64,000 nucleotides of DNA from CAIWHR01 sp963709525 (GCA_963709525.1 CAVPXB010000021.1:93126-157125), one strand, 5' to 3'. Counted from the first letter of the stretch, positions 37,839 to 47,658 are shown. Made by a program: numbers and translations. The notes: a model not told the origin generated them from the letters alone.

Positions 37839-38858
37839 TCAGGCGTCGGCCGTCGCCGCCGCGCATTCGGCGACGAGGCCGGGCCCGCGATAGATCAGCC
37901 CGGTATAGAGTTGCACCAGCGTCGCGCCGGCGTCGATTTTCTCCCGCGCGTCGGCGCCCGACAGGATGCCGCCCACGCCGATGACGGGCAGCGCGCCGTC
38001 GAGGGTCCTCGCCAGCAGTCGCACGACGGCGGTGGCCTGCTCGCGCAGCGGCCGGCCGGAAAGGCCTCCGGCTTCATCGGAGCGCGGGTTGCCGCGAATC
38101 GCCGCGCGGGACACCGTGGTGTTGGTGGCAATCACGCCATCGATGTGGTGGGCAACCAGCAGTCGCGCGATGCCCTTGATGGCCGACGGCTCGAGGTCGG
38201 GCGCGATCTTGACGGCCATGGGAGTGTACTTGCCATGACGGTCGGCGAGCAGCGCCTGCTCGCGCTTCAGCGCCTTGAGGAGCGCGGTCAGCGCTCCCTC
38301 GGCTTGCAGGTCGCGCAGGCCCTTGGTGTTGGGCGACGAGATGTTGACGGCGACATAGGACGCCCGGACGTACACGGCGCGCAGGCAGGTGAGGTAGTCA
38401 TCGATCGCGCGGTCGTTCGGGGTATCGAAATTCTTGCCGATGTTGAGGCCCAGCACACCGGTCCAGCGCGCGCGTGCGGCATTGGCGAGGAACCGCTCGA
38501 CCCCGCCGTTGTTGAATCCCATGCGGTTGATCAGCGCCTCGGCGCTGACCAGGCGAAAGACCCGCGGCCGCGGGTTGCCGGGCTGGGCGCGCGGCGTGAC
38601 GGTGCCGCACTCGATGTGCCCGACGCCAAGGGCGGCGATGCCATCGATGTGCTCGGCATTCTTGTCGAGGCCGGCGGCGATTCCGATCCGGTTGGGGAAG
38701 TCGATCCCCATCGCGCGCACCGGCGACGGCGCGACGCGAGGCAGCACCAGTCCGGCGACACCGCAGCGGGCACCCAGATCCAGGCCGCCGAACGCGAGCT
38801 CGTGCGCGCTTTCGGGATCGAGGGCAAAAAGCGCCGGACGGAATACCTGGTAGAGCAT
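37839..38858 (-). CDS. pyrD: Dihydroorotate dehydrogenase (quinone), class 2
   Basis: A 339-residue membrane-associated flavoenzyme, fourth step of pyrimidine synthesis, passing electrons to quinone. MLYQVFRPALFALDPESAHEL is the class 2 N-terminal helix, so the start is 38858 although the frame is open to 38981. AAGLDKNAE, NRMGFNNGG and NISSPNTKGLRDLQ surround FMN, with the Ser of NISSPN as catalytic base. GVGGILSGADAREKI closes the phosphate site. Divergent from mltB. Confidence 0.96.
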   Translation of the reverse strand: MLYQVFRPALFALDPESAHELAFGGLDLGARCGVAGLVLPRVAPSPVRAMGIDFPNRIGIAAGLDKNAEHIDGIAALGVGHIECGTVTPRAQPGNPRPRVFRLVSAEALINRMGFNNGGVERFLANAARARWTGVLGLNIGKNFDTPNDRAIDDYLTCLRAVYVRASYVAVNISSPNTKGLRDLQAEGALTALLKALKREQALLADRHGKYTPMAVKIAPDLEPSAIKGIARLLVAHHIDGVIATNTTVSRAAIRGNPRSDEAGGLSGRPLREQATAVVRLLARTLDGALPVIGVGGILSGADAREKIDAGATLVQLYTGLIYRGPGLVAECAAATADA

Positions 38859-38967
38859 CGATGGCGACAAGGGGCCGTCGCGTGGAGAGCGCGTCGAGCG
38901 GAATAGCGATGATACCATTCGCGCCAATCGTTCCCTCTGCGCGGACAGTTTCCGTCCGCCTTCGCCG

Positions 38968-40026
38968 TTGAAGATCCCCACGTCTCCCGTTTCCGTCCTG
39001 CTCCTGGCGGTCGCCGCTGCGGCGATCGTCGTTCCGGCAGTCGCTGCGCGTGCGCCAGCGGCGCGATCCGCGCCACCCTCCTATGCGCAGCGTGCCGACG
39101 TGCGTGCATTCGTCGACGAGATGGCGGACGAGCACGGCTTCGAGCGCAAGGCATTGCGGCAGGTGTTCGCGCAGGCGAAGTACCAGCCGCAAATCGTCGC
39201 CGCCATGCAGCGGCCGGTACTGGAGCCGCCGAAGTGGTTCGAGTACGCGCCGCAGTTTCTCTCGCAGCCCCGGATCGATGCCGGCGTGGTGTTCTGGAAT
39301 GCGCACGCCGCGGTGCTGGAACGGGCGCAGGCACGCTTCGGTGTTCCGCCGGAAGTGATCGTGGCGATCATCGGCGTGGAAACCTTTTACGGCAGGAACA
39401 CCGGCCGCTATCGGGTCATCGACGCGCTGGCGACGCTGGCCTTCGATTACCCGCGGCGGTCCGCTTTTTTCCGCGGCGAACTGAAGCAGTTCCTGCTGCT
39501 GACCCGTGAATTGTCGCTCTCGCCGTTGACTCCCAGGGGTTCCTACGCCGGTGCGATGGGCGTGCCGCAGTTCATGCCCGGCAGCTACCGCCACTACGCC
39601 GTCGATTTCGACGCCGATGGGCGCGCCGACCTGTGGGCTTCCAGCGACGATGCCATCGGCAGTGTGGCGAGTTATCTGGCCCGCCACGATTGGCAGCCGG
39701 GCCAGCCCTTGCTGTTGCCGGCAAGGGTCGAGCCGGAGCGCAGCGATGTCGTCCAGGGCCGCCTCGACGGCGGTTTGAGCGAACGCCGTGCGCTGGATGC
39801 GTGGGCGCGCGACGGCGTCACGGCGCTGCAGGTGCCCGCGGAGATGGGGCCGGATCCGGTGGGCCTGCTGCTGCTCGAGGAACGCACGCCGGCGGGCGAC
39901 GGCGCGCGCTACGCGATCGCGTGTCCCAATTTCTACGTGATCACCCGCTACAACCGGAGCCGCCTCTACGCAGCGGCGGTGACGGAACTCGCGGCGAGCC
40001 TCAAGGCGGCCCGCGGCCTTCCCTGA
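38968..40026 (+). CDS. mltB: Membrane-bound lytic murein transglycosylase B
   Basis: A 352-residue lytic transglycosylase that cleaves peptidoglycan glycans to 1,6-anhydro-muropeptides. It has a signal peptide (VLLLAVAAAAIVVPAVAA) but no lipobox Cys, so it is probably soluble in the periplasm. VAIIGVETFYGRNTGRYRV contains the catalytic Glu, and GSYAGAMGVPQFMPGSYRHYAVDFD is the second family signature. The apparent start is a TTG at 38968; no ATG nearby gives a signal peptide. A GCGGAC/GTCCGC hairpin lies just upstream at 38941-38959. Confidence 0.93.
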   Translation: MKIPTSPVSVLLLAVAAAAIVVPAVAARAPAARSAPPSYAQRADVRAFVDEMADEHGFERKALRQVFAQAKYQPQIVAAMQRPVLEPPKWFEYAPQFLSQPRIDAGVVFWNAHAAVLERAQARFGVPPEVIVAIIGVETFYGRNTGRYRVIDALATLAFDYPRRSAFFRGELKQFLLLTRELSLSPLTPRGSYAGAMGVPQFMPGSYRHYAVDFDADGRADLWASSDDAIGSVASYLARHDWQPGQPLLLPARVEPERSDVVQGRLDGGLSERRALDAWARDGVTALQVPAEMGPDPVGLLLLEERTPAGDGARYAIACPNFYVITRYNRSRLYAAAVTELAASLKAARGLP

Positions 40027-40040
40027 GGCGGTGCGCCCCG

Positions 40041-41690
40041 CTAAGGCCGTTGCGCGCGAACGTGCGCGACCAGGCCCCGTGTCGATTCGTCGGTGCGCGC
40101 GGGCAGCGGCGCGTCGTCGGTGAGCGCGGCAATGATCGGCGGCGCCAGCGTCTTGCCGAGTTCGACGCCGAACTGATCGAAGGGGTTGATCCCCGACAGC
40201 ACCGCCTCGACGAACGTGCGGTGTTCGTAAAGGGCGAGCAGTTGCCCCAGGCGGCGGGCATCGAGTTCCGGCAGCAGCATCGTCGTCGAGGCGCGGTTGC
40301 CGGGACACACCCGGGCGGCGATCGCTGCCTCGAGCGCCGGGGCGGCCGGCCCCCTGCCGGCGAGGTCGTCGCGAACGGTGTTTGCGTCGCGACCGGCGAG
40401 CAGCGCCTGCGCCTGCGCCAGCGCGTTGGCGACTAGCAGCGTCTGCTGGTTTCCGCGCGGATGTCTCGCGCGCAGCGGGACGATGAACTCCACCGGCGCT
40501 TCGGTGACGCCCTGGTGCAGCCATTGGAAGAATGCGTGCTGCCCGTCGGTACCGGTCATGCCCCACAGCGCTGCGCACGACGGCTGTCGCAACGGCTCGC
40601 CATCCCGGCGGACGCACTTGCCGTTGCTTTCCAGCACCAGCTGCTGCAGGAACGAAGGCAGGAGCCCGAGTGCGTGCGAATACGGCACGACCACGCGATC
40701 TGCGTGCCTCAGAAGACGCGCGTTCCACCAGCCGACGAGGCCCAGCAGCACCGGCAGGTTGCGCTCGAACGGTGTGTTGCGGAAGTGGTCGTCGATGCTG
40801 GCGGCACCGGCCAGGAGTTCGGTGAAGCCCCGGGCACCCAGGCGAATGGCGATCGGCAAGCCGACGGCCGACCACAGCGAGTAACGGCCGCCCACCCAGT
40901 CCCACATCGGCAACACGTCCGCGTCGGCGATGCCGAACGCCCTGGCTGCCGCGACGTTGCTCGACACGCCGATGAAGTGCTGTCCTGCGCTGCTGCCCGG
41001 CGGCAGCGAGCCTTCGAGCCACGCTCTGGCACCCATGGCGTTGGCCAGTGTTTCCTGGGTGGTGAAAGTCTTCGATACCACGACGAACAGCGTGGTCTCG
41101 GGAACAAGGTCCTGCAGCGCTCGCGCGAGATGCTCGGGATCGACGTTGGAGACGAAACGGACGCCAACGGGGCTGTCCGCGTCTATGCCCGACCCGGAAA
41201 GCGCGTCGCAAACGAGGCGAGGACCGAGGTCGGAGCCGCCGATGCCGATGTGGACGACATGGCGAATCGGCAGGCCGGTCGCGCCCAGGCGCCGGCCGCT
41301 GCGCAGCGCGTCGGCGAGCGCGGCGATGCGCGTCTGCGCCGCGCGAACACCGGGCAGGACGTCGACGCCGTCGACGAGCAGCGGATCGTCGCTCTGCTGG
41401 CGCAGCGCCATGTGCAAAGCCGGACGGCCTTCCGACTGGTTGACTTTCTCGCCGGAGAACAGCGCGCGGATCCATCCCTCGAGCCCAACCTGTCTGGATT
41501 CCTCGATGAGCGCGGCAATCACCTCGGTCGTGACGCGTTCCTTGGACAGGTCGACGAGCCAGCCATCCCAGCCCAGCGACAGCTGCGCAAAGCGGTCGGC
41601 GTCGCGTTCGAAAAGTTGCGCGAGTGTCGTGGTGGAGAGCTTCGCGCGCAGTTGCTCGAGTGAGGGTGGCTGGCTGGCGGTTGCAGGCAT
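40041..41690 (-). CDS. pgi: Glucose-6-phosphate isomerase
   Basis: A 549-residue sugar isomerase interconverting glucose-6-phosphate and fructose-6-phosphate. HIGIGGSDLGPRLVCDAL and the C-terminal FDQFGVELGKTLA motifs are signatures; VVSKTFTTQETLANA forms part of the phosphate site. Start at ATG 41690 (MPATASQPP); the open frame extends 22 codons upstream. Divergent from ppc; the 171-base gap between them holds the ppc promoter. Confidence 0.96.
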   Translation of the reverse strand: MPATASQPPSLEQLRAKLSTTTLAQLFERDADRFAQLSLGWDGWLVDLSKERVTTEVIAALIEESRQVGLEGWIRALFSGEKVNQSEGRPALHMALRQQSDDPLLVDGVDVLPGVRAAQTRIAALADALRSGRRLGATGLPIRHVVHIGIGGSDLGPRLVCDALSGSGIDADSPVGVRFVSNVDPEHLARALQDLVPETTLFVVVSKTFTTQETLANAMGARAWLEGSLPPGSSAGQHFIGVSSNVAAARAFGIADADVLPMWDWVGGRYSLWSAVGLPIAIRLGARGFTELLAGAASIDDHFRNTPFERNLPVLLGLVGWWNARLLRHADRVVVPYSHALGLLPSFLQQLVLESNGKCVRRDGEPLRQPSCAALWGMTGTDGQHAFFQWLHQGVTEAPVEFIVPLRARHPRGNQQTLLVANALAQAQALLAGRDANTVRDDLAGRGPAAPALEAAIAARVCPGNRASTTMLLPELDARRLGQLLALYEHRTFVEAVLSGINPFDQFGVELGKTLAPPIIAALTDDAPLPARTDESTRGLVAHVRAQRP

Positions 41691-41755
41691 GGGGAGGCTC
41701 GCGGGAAAGAGGGCAATGATGGCACGGCAGGGTAAATGCAGTGCAGCATAATCCA

Positions 41756-41784
41756 TTGGGACAGCGTCGCAAAGTCGCTACAAT
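41756..41784 (+). promoter_or_regulatory. Putative sigma70 promoter of ppc
   Basis: TTGGGA at 41756-41761 and TACAAT at 41779-41784 are 17 bases apart, about 80 bases upstream of the ppc ATG at 41862, in the pgi-ppc divergent gap. Prediction only. Confidence 0.45.
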
Positions 41785-41861
41785 GGGCCTCCGTTGCTGC
41801 GCTGCGCAAGAAGGGTCCCCCCGCGCCTGCGCCAGCCCATTCACCCGAGGATTCGCGAGCC

Positions 41862-44636
41862 ATGGCCCAGCACCCGTCGACCGAAGCACCGGACAAGGAC
41901 CTGCCGCTGCGCGACGACACCAGGCTGCTTGGCCGAATCCTGGGCGAGGTGCTGCGCGCACAGGCAGGGGACGCGGGTTATGCGCGCATCGAGGCGGTCC
42001 GGCAGACGGCGATCCGTTTCCGGCGCGGAGGGGCCGACCATGCGCCGGCTGCGAGGGGCGAACTCGCCGCGCTGCTCAATGGCTTGCCGATCGCCGAGAC
42101 GCTCGACGTGGTGCGGGCGTTCAGCTACTTCTCGCATCTTGCGAACATCGCCGAGGATGTGCATCAAAATCGCAGGCGGCGCGCGCATGCGCTCGCCGGC
42201 TCGCCGCCGCAGCGGGGAAGCCTCGCCGATGCCGTGGAGCGCGTCGCGGCGCATGGCACGCGCGACGACGCCCTGGTCGGCTGGTTCCGGGAGGCGCTGA
42301 TCGCGCCGGTGCTTACCGCGCACCCGACCGAAGTCCAGCGCAAGAGCATCCTCGACTGCGAGCGTGAAGTTGCGCGGCTGCTGCAATGGCGCGACCGCAC
42401 GCAGTTCACCCGCGAGGAGGAGGCGGAATTCGAAGCCGGGCTCTATCGGCAGGTGCTGTCGCTCTGGCAGACGGCGATGATCCGGCTGGAAAAGCTCGCG
42501 GTGAAGGACGAGATCGACAACGGGCTCGCCTATTACCGCTATACATTTCTCGATGAACTGCCCCGCATCTACGGCGCTCTGGAAGCGCAGGTCCGTTCGC
42601 GATTCAAGATCCCCGACTTCGTCCCGCCGCCCTTTCTGCGCATGGGGTCGTGGATCGGCGGGGATCGTGACGGCAATCCCTTCGTGGTGGCGGAAACACT
42701 TGCGTATGCGATCCGTGCGCAGGCGTCGGTGGCCTTTGCGCACTATCTCGACCAGGTCCACGCGCTGGGCGGCGAGCTGTCGCTGTCGACGCGACTCGTA
42801 CAGCCGACCGAGGCGCTGCTGGCACTCGCGCAGGCGGCGCACGATGCCAACCCGCACCGTTCCGACGAACCCTATCGCCAGGCGCTGGTGGGCGTCTACG
42901 CACGCCTTGCTGCCACCGCGCGCGAGCTTTCGCCTTACGTGCCGGCGCGCGTTTCGCCGGTCGATCTGGCGCCGTATGCGACGCCGCGCGAGCTTGGCGC
43001 GGAACTCGCGGTGATCCGCACCTCGCTGGGTACGCACGGCGCCGCAGTGCTCGCCGAACGCCGCTTGTTGCCGCTCCTGCGTGCGGTCGACGTGTTCGGT
43101 TTCCATCTGGCCGAAATCGACCTGCGACAGAATGCCGACGTGCATGAAGCCGTGGTCGCGGAGCTCCTGGCCGCAGCCGGCGTGGAGTCGAACTATGCCG
43201 GGCTCGCGGAGGACGACCGCGTCGCGTTGCTGGCGCGTGAACTCGGCGACCCGCGGCTCCTGCATTCGCCGCACCTGGAGTACTCCGAGCGGGTGCGCTC
43301 CGAACTGGCGATTCTCGCCACCGCCGCCGACATCCGCCGGCGTTATGGCGCCGACGCGCTGCCGAACTACGTGATCTCCAAGTGCCAGTCGGCGAGCGAT
43401 CTGCTCGAAGTCGGCGTCCTGCTGAAGGAAGCGGGGCTTGCGCGCGGCGATGCGTTGGCCATCAACATCGTGCCGCTGTTCGAGACCATTGACGATCTGG
43501 CGCAGTGCGGAAAGATCATGCGCGAAGCGTTCGCCCTGCCGCGCTACCGGAGCTGGCTCGAGAGCCGGGGCTCGTGGCAGGAGGTGATGCTCGGCTATTC
43601 CGACAGCAACAAGGACGGCGGCTACACGACGGCGAACTGGGCGCTCTACCGCGCCGAACTCGCGCTGGTCGAAGCGTTCCGCGACCATGGCGTCAAGCTG
43701 CGATTGTTCCACGGTCGCGGCGGCACGGTCGGTCGCGGGGGAGGGCCGAGCTACGAGGCCATCCTTGCCCAACCTGCGGGCAGCGTCCGCGCGGGGCTGC
43801 GCGTGACCGAACAAGGCGAGATCATCGCCAGCAAGTACTCCGACCCGGCATCGGGTCGGCGCAACCTTGAAACGCTGGTTGCGGCCGCACTCGAGGCGAG
43901 CCTGCTCGACAACGAGCGCCTGGGCAATCGCGCGCAGCACTATTTCGGCGCCATGGAAGAGTTGTCGGCACACGCCTGTACGGCTTACCGGGCGCTGGTC
44001 TACGAGACCCCGGAGTTCGTCGACTATTTCCACGCCGCGACGCCGATTGCCGAAATCGCGGGCCTCAACATCGGCAGCCGGCCGGCGTCGCGGACGGCGT
44101 CGAACCGGATCGAGGATCTGCGGGCGATTCCGTGGGTGTTCAGCTGGGGACAGTGCCGGCTGATGCTCCCGGGCTGGTACGGGTTCGGCTCCGCGGTCGA
44201 GGTGTGGCTCGCGGCGCATCCGGAGGGCCGCGGCCTGCGGCTTCTTTCCGAGATGCACGATCGCTGGCCATTCTTCCGCAGCGTGCTGTCGAACATGGCG
44301 ATGGTGCTGGCAAAGACCGATCTCGCGATCGGTTCACGCTATGCCGAGCTTTGTCCCGACGCCGCCGCGCGCGAGGCGATATTCGGCCGTATCGCCGACG
44401 AGCACGAGCGGACCATACGGCACTTGCTGGCCATCACCGGATACACGGGGTTGCTCGACGACAACCCGATTCTCGACCGCAGCATCCGCAATCGATTTCC
44501 CTATCTCGACCCGTTGAACCACCTGCAGGTCGAACTGCTGCGTCGGTATCGGGGCGGCCAGACCGACGAGCGCACGCAGCGGGCGATTCATCTCACCATC
44601 AACGGGCTGGCGGCCGGGCTGCGCAACAGCGGTTGA
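41862..44636 (+). CDS. ppc: Phosphoenolpyruvate carboxylase
   Basis: A 924-residue anaplerotic enzyme making oxaloacetate from phosphoenolpyruvate and bicarbonate. TAHPTEVQRKS (His about 154) and LGYSDSNKDGGY are the two PROSITE-type active-site motifs, and FHGRGGTVGRGGGPSY is the glycine-rich loop. The C-terminus IHLTINGLAAGLRNSG matches the universal NTG-like end, where the last residues normally close the allosteric site. ATG 41862 (MAQHPSTEAP) is chosen over in-frame codons upstream that lack homology. Confidence 0.97.
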   Translation: MAQHPSTEAPDKDLPLRDDTRLLGRILGEVLRAQAGDAGYARIEAVRQTAIRFRRGGADHAPAARGELAALLNGLPIAETLDVVRAFSYFSHLANIAEDVHQNRRRRAHALAGSPPQRGSLADAVERVAAHGTRDDALVGWFREALIAPVLTAHPTEVQRKSILDCEREVARLLQWRDRTQFTREEEAEFEAGLYRQVLSLWQTAMIRLEKLAVKDEIDNGLAYYRYTFLDELPRIYGALEAQVRSRFKIPDFVPPPFLRMGSWIGGDRDGNPFVVAETLAYAIRAQASVAFAHYLDQVHALGGELSLSTRLVQPTEALLALAQAAHDANPHRSDEPYRQALVGVYARLAATARELSPYVPARVSPVDLAPYATPRELGAELAVIRTSLGTHGAAVLAERRLLPLLRAVDVFGFHLAEIDLRQNADVHEAVVAELLAAAGVESNYAGLAEDDRVALLARELGDPRLLHSPHLEYSERVRSELAILATAADIRRRYGADALPNYVISKCQSASDLLEVGVLLKEAGLARGDALAINIVPLFETIDDLAQCGKIMREAFALPRYRSWLESRGSWQEVMLGYSDSNKDGGYTTANWALYRAELALVEAFRDHGVKLRLFHGRGGTVGRGGGPSYEAILAQPAGSVRAGLRVTEQGEIIASKYSDPASGRRNLETLVAAALEASLLDNERLGNRAQHYFGAMEELSAHACTAYRALVYETPEFVDYFHAATPIAEIAGLNIGSRPASRTASNRIEDLRAIPWVFSWGQCRLMLPGWYGFGSAVEVWLAAHPEGRGLRLLSEMHDRWPFFRSVLSNMAMVLAKTDLAIGSRYAELCPDAAAREAIFGRIADEHERTIRHLLAITGYTGLLDDNPILDRSIRNRFPYLDPLNHLQVELLRRYRGGQTDERTQRAIHLTINGLAAGLRNSG

Positions 44637-44662
44637 GGCGCCCCCGGGCTTCGGTCGCGCCG

Positions 44663-44679
44663 ATGCGAATAAGTCGCAT
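44663..44679 (+). promoter_or_regulatory. Palindromic operator candidate upstream of the iron receptor gene
   Basis: ATGCGA-ATAAG-TCGCAT is a perfect six-base inverted repeat with a five-base spacer, ending five bases before a TTGACG -35 hexamer. Its position before an iron-uptake gene and its GCGAAT/CGCATT half-sites make a Fur-type operator plausible, but it is not a textbook Fur box. Confidence 0.4.
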
Positions 44680-44684
44680 TCGTA

Positions 44685-44713
44685 TTGACGGCCGGCCGGA
44701 CGCCGGGCACAAT
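44685..44713 (+). promoter_or_regulatory. Putative sigma70 promoter of the iron receptor gene
   Basis: TTGACG at 44685-44690 and CACAAT at 44708-44713 with a 17-base spacer, 35 bases before the ATG at 44748 and next to the palindrome at 44663-44679. Confidence 0.45.
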
Positions 44714-44747
44714 GGGCGCCTCATCGGTTCACCTACGGCGCACCGCC

Positions 44748-45806
44748 ATGACTGGAATTGTTCGCGTTGTCCGCGCATTTGCCCGCCGGCTCGGTAGCTT
44801 GCTCGCCGCGATCGCCCTCGTCGTTGCCTTGCCGTCGCGCGCCGCCGAGCCCCCGGTGCTCAACCTCTATTCGGCGCGCCATTACCAGACCGACGAAGCG
44901 CTCTACGACAACTTCACCAAGGCCACCGGCATCAGGATCAACCGCATCGAGGCCGGCGACGACCAACTGCTGGAGCGCCTGCGCAGCGAGGGCGCGCTCA
45001 GTCCCGCCGATGTGCTGCTGATCGTCGATGCCGCGCGGCTGTGGTCGGCGCAGCAGCAGGGATTGTTCGCGCCGGTAAGGTCGAGCCTCCTCGATGAGCG
45101 CATCCCCGCTTCGCTGCGCGACCCTGCGGGCCACTGGTTTGGATTCTCGAGCCGCGGCCGCGTCATCGTCTACAACAAGGCGACGGTGAATCCCGCCGAA
45201 GTCGCGACCTACGAGTCGCTCGCCGACCCGAAGAACAGGGGGCGGGTCTGCACGCGCTCGGGGAGCCACCCCTACAACCTGTCGCTGGTGGCCGCGATGA
45301 TCGAGCATCTCGGGGAGCCGAAGGCGGAGTCCTGGGCGCGGGGCGTGGTTGCCAACATGGCGCGCACGCCGCGGGGCGGCGACACCGACCAGATCAAGGC
45401 GGTTGCCGTCGGGGAATGCGCTGTTGCGCTCACCAACACCTACTACTACGTGCGCCTGATGCGCTCGACCAGGCCGGAAGAGCGCGACTGGGCCGCAAGA
45501 GCGGGCCTCGTCTGGCCCGATCAGGAATCGTTCGGCACGCATCTCAACATTGCGGGTGCCGGCGTGCTGAAGCACGCACCGCATCCGGACAACGCGCGCC
45601 GGTTTCTCGAATATCTCGCCGGCGACGAAGCGCAGGCCTATTTCGCCAACGGCAACAACGAATGGCCGGCGGTGAAGGGCGCAGTGGCGAAGAACGCCGA
45701 ACTGGAATCACTGGGCAAATTCAAGGCGGATGCGCTGCCGATCGCCGTGCTGGGACGCAACACGCCCAGCGCACAAAAGCTGCTCGATCGCGCGGGCTGG
45801 AAGTAG
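44748..45806 (+). CDS. fbpA: Fe(3+) ABC transporter periplasmic receptor (FbpA/FutA type)
   Basis: A 352-residue periplasmic ferric-binding protein with a signal peptide (SLLAAIALVVALPSRAAE). LNLYSARHYQTDEALYDNF is the N-terminal signature. TNTYYYVRLM carries the adjacent tyrosines used to bind ferric iron, and NGNNEWPAV is conserved near the C-terminus. ATG 44748 gives a normal signal peptide. It is convergent with the permease gene (four bases between stops), not co-directional as in usual fbpABC operons; the ATPase gene is 17 kb downstream. Confidence 0.92.
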   Translation: MTGIVRVVRAFARRLGSLLAAIALVVALPSRAAEPPVLNLYSARHYQTDEALYDNFTKATGIRINRIEAGDDQLLERLRSEGALSPADVLLIVDAARLWSAQQQGLFAPVRSSLLDERIPASLRDPAGHWFGFSSRGRVIVYNKATVNPAEVATYESLADPKNRGRVCTRSGSHPYNLSLVAAMIEHLGEPKAESWARGVVANMARTPRGGDTDQIKAVAVGECAVALTNTYYYVRLMRSTRPEERDWAARAGLVWPDQESFGTHLNIAGAGVLKHAPHPDNARRFLEYLAGDEAQAYFANGNNEWPAVKGAVAKNAELESLGKFKADALPIAVLGRNTPSAQKLLDRAGWK

Positions 45807-45810
45807 CCGG

Positions 45811-47565
45811 TCATGCGCCCCTTGCAGGCGCTTCCGCGCGGCGCGGACCCGCCATCGCGCCGTCGCGGGCCGGAGTTCGCGCATCGCTCCCGGTGCGAGG
45901 CGAGTGGCCGACCGCGCCGCGCCGCACCGCGCGCGCGAGGATGAGCAACGGCAACACGCCCACCGCAACGATGGCGAGCGAGGGCAGCGCCGCTTCCGCG
46001 AGGCGTTCATCCTTGGCCAGCGTGTAGGCCTGCGTGGCGAGGGTGTCGAAGTTGAACGGCCGCATCACCAGTGTCGCCGGCAATTCCTTCATCACGTCGA
46101 CGAAAACCAGCAGCACGCCCGCCGCGGCGCTGCGCGCGAGCAGCGGCGCGTGGATGCGCACGAGCGTCCCCGTGGCGCCGGCACCCAATCCCCGCGCGGC
46201 AGCGTCCATGTTGGGCGTGATGCGCGCAAAGCCCGGCTCGATGCCATTCCATGCGACGGCGAAATAGCGGACGAGGTAGGCGTAGATCAGCGCGATCACG
46301 GTGCCGGTCAGGACAAGCTCCGGCTTGACGCCGAAATGCCGATGCAGGGATTGAGCCAGCCACACGTCGGCGGCGCCCACCGGCACCAGCACGCCGACGG
46401 CGAGGACCGAGCCCGGGACCGCGTATCCGAGGCTCAGGACCCGGCTGGTCAAACGCGTCAACGGGCCCGGCGCGAGGCGCAGCGCATAGGCAACGAGCAC
46501 GGCAAAGGCGACGGCCAGAAGCGCGGTCGTTCCGGCGACGCGGAAGCTGTTCCAGGCGAGTTCGGCGAATCGTGCCAGCGGTGCGGTCGCCCATTCGCGC
46601 GCGGCAAGGCGCACGAGAAGCACGACCGGAAGCACGAAGCCGAGGATCACGGGCAGCACGCACAGCGCGCAGGCGACCCACGCCCGGACGCCATGCAGCT
46701 GCGGCTGCGGCGGGGGCAGGGGACTGCGCTGCCGGGTTCCGCCGGCGACCCGCGCTGCGCCTCGCGACCATCGCTCGAGCAACACGGCACCGATGACGAA
46801 ACCGAGCAGCAAGGTCGAAAGCTGCGCCGCCATGACGCGATCGCCCAGCGCGAACCAGGCCCGGTAGATGCCGGTCGTGAAGGTGTCGACACCGAAATAG
46901 GCGACGGTGCCGTAATCCGCCAGCGTCTCCATCAGCGCAAGCGCCACGCCGCCGGCGATGGCTGGCCGTGCGAGCGGCAGATCCACGCGCCAGAACGCTC
47001 CGCGCGCACTCTCGCCCATGGTGCGCGCCGCTTCGACCAGCGACGCCGGCCGTTCGATGAACGCGGTGCGCGCGAGGAGATAGACGTACGGGTACAACAC
47101 GGCGATGAACATCGCGGCCGCACCGCCCGTCGACCGCACATCGGGGAACCAGTAGTCGCCGCGTGCCAGCCCGAAGACCTGGCGCATTGTCGCCTGCACG
47201 GGGCCGGCATATTCGAGCCAGTCGGTGTACGCATAGGCCATCACGTACGCGGGCATCGACAGCGGCAGCAGCAGCGCCCACTCGAAGATCGCGGACCCGG
47301 GAAAGCGGCGGTTGGTGATCAGCCAGGCGGTCAGCGTGCCGCCGAAAGCGACCCCTGCGCCGACCAGAACGACCAGGATTGCGGTGTTCGAGAGGAAGCC
47401 CGGGAGGACAGTGGCGCCAAGATGCAACCAGTTCCCGACGCTGCCGGGCGCGAGTCCTGTCAACACCACCGACGCCACGGGCAGCGCTGCCGCCAGTGCC
47501 AGCGCCGATGCCGCGGTCACGAGCATCCGGTTGCCGCTATGCATGCCGCCCATGCGCAAACGCAT
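45811..47565 (-). CDS. fbpB: Fe(3+) ABC transporter permease (FbpB, fused double permease)
   Basis: A 584-residue membrane protein with about 12 helices in two homologous halves. Each half has a cytoplasmic EAA loop for the ATPase: EAARTMGESARGAFWRVDLP in the first half and DAAARGLGAGATGTLVRIHAP in the second. This fusion is normal for ferric FbpB. It faces fbpA tail to tail, so the two are transcribed separately. A minus-strand TATAAT (47620-47625) lies 55 bases upstream of the start. Met1, Met5 or Met8 could be the start. Confidence 0.92.
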   Translation of the reverse strand: MRLRMGGMHSGNRMLVTAASALALAAALPVASVVLTGLAPGSVGNWLHLGATVLPGFLSNTAILVVLVGAGVAFGGTLTAWLITNRRFPGSAIFEWALLLPLSMPAYVMAYAYTDWLEYAGPVQATMRQVFGLARGDYWFPDVRSTGGAAAMFIAVLYPYVYLLARTAFIERPASLVEAARTMGESARGAFWRVDLPLARPAIAGGVALALMETLADYGTVAYFGVDTFTTGIYRAWFALGDRVMAAQLSTLLLGFVIGAVLLERWSRGAARVAGGTRQRSPLPPPQPQLHGVRAWVACALCVLPVILGFVLPVVLLVRLAAREWATAPLARFAELAWNSFRVAGTTALLAVAFAVLVAYALRLAPGPLTRLTSRVLSLGYAVPGSVLAVGVLVPVGAADVWLAQSLHRHFGVKPELVLTGTVIALIYAYLVRYFAVAWNGIEPGFARITPNMDAAARGLGAGATGTLVRIHAPLLARSAAAGVLLVFVDVMKELPATLVMRPFNFDTLATQAYTLAKDERLAEAALPSLAIVAVGVLPLLILARAVRRGAVGHSPRTGSDARTPARDGAMAGPRRAEAPARGA

Positions 47566-47619
47566 CGTGTTGGCTCAAGTGGAAAGCGGATTCGGGGGCG
47601 ATCGGTCGCGCATCGGGCG

Positions 47620-47658
47620 ATTATAGGCGGGAGCCGCAGCGGCCCCGACGGTTATAAT
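47620..47658. promoter_or_regulatory. Divergent -10 elements for fbpB and surE
   Basis: A perfect TATAAT on the minus strand (47620-47625) faces fbpB and another on the plus strand (47653-47658) faces surE, 27 bases apart in the 139-base gap. No convincing -35 hexamers accompany them in this GC-rich context. Confidence 0.4.

Noticed and set aside
38941..38959. GCGGAC/GTCCGC hairpin just before mltB
   Set aside because: Short arms; could matter for translation from the TTG start, but nothing else supports a regulatory role.
38398..41961. A 1187-codon open frame on the minus strand
   Set aside because: It overlaps mltB antisense and pgi and pyrD in wrong frames, all of which have clear motifs; it is a shadow.
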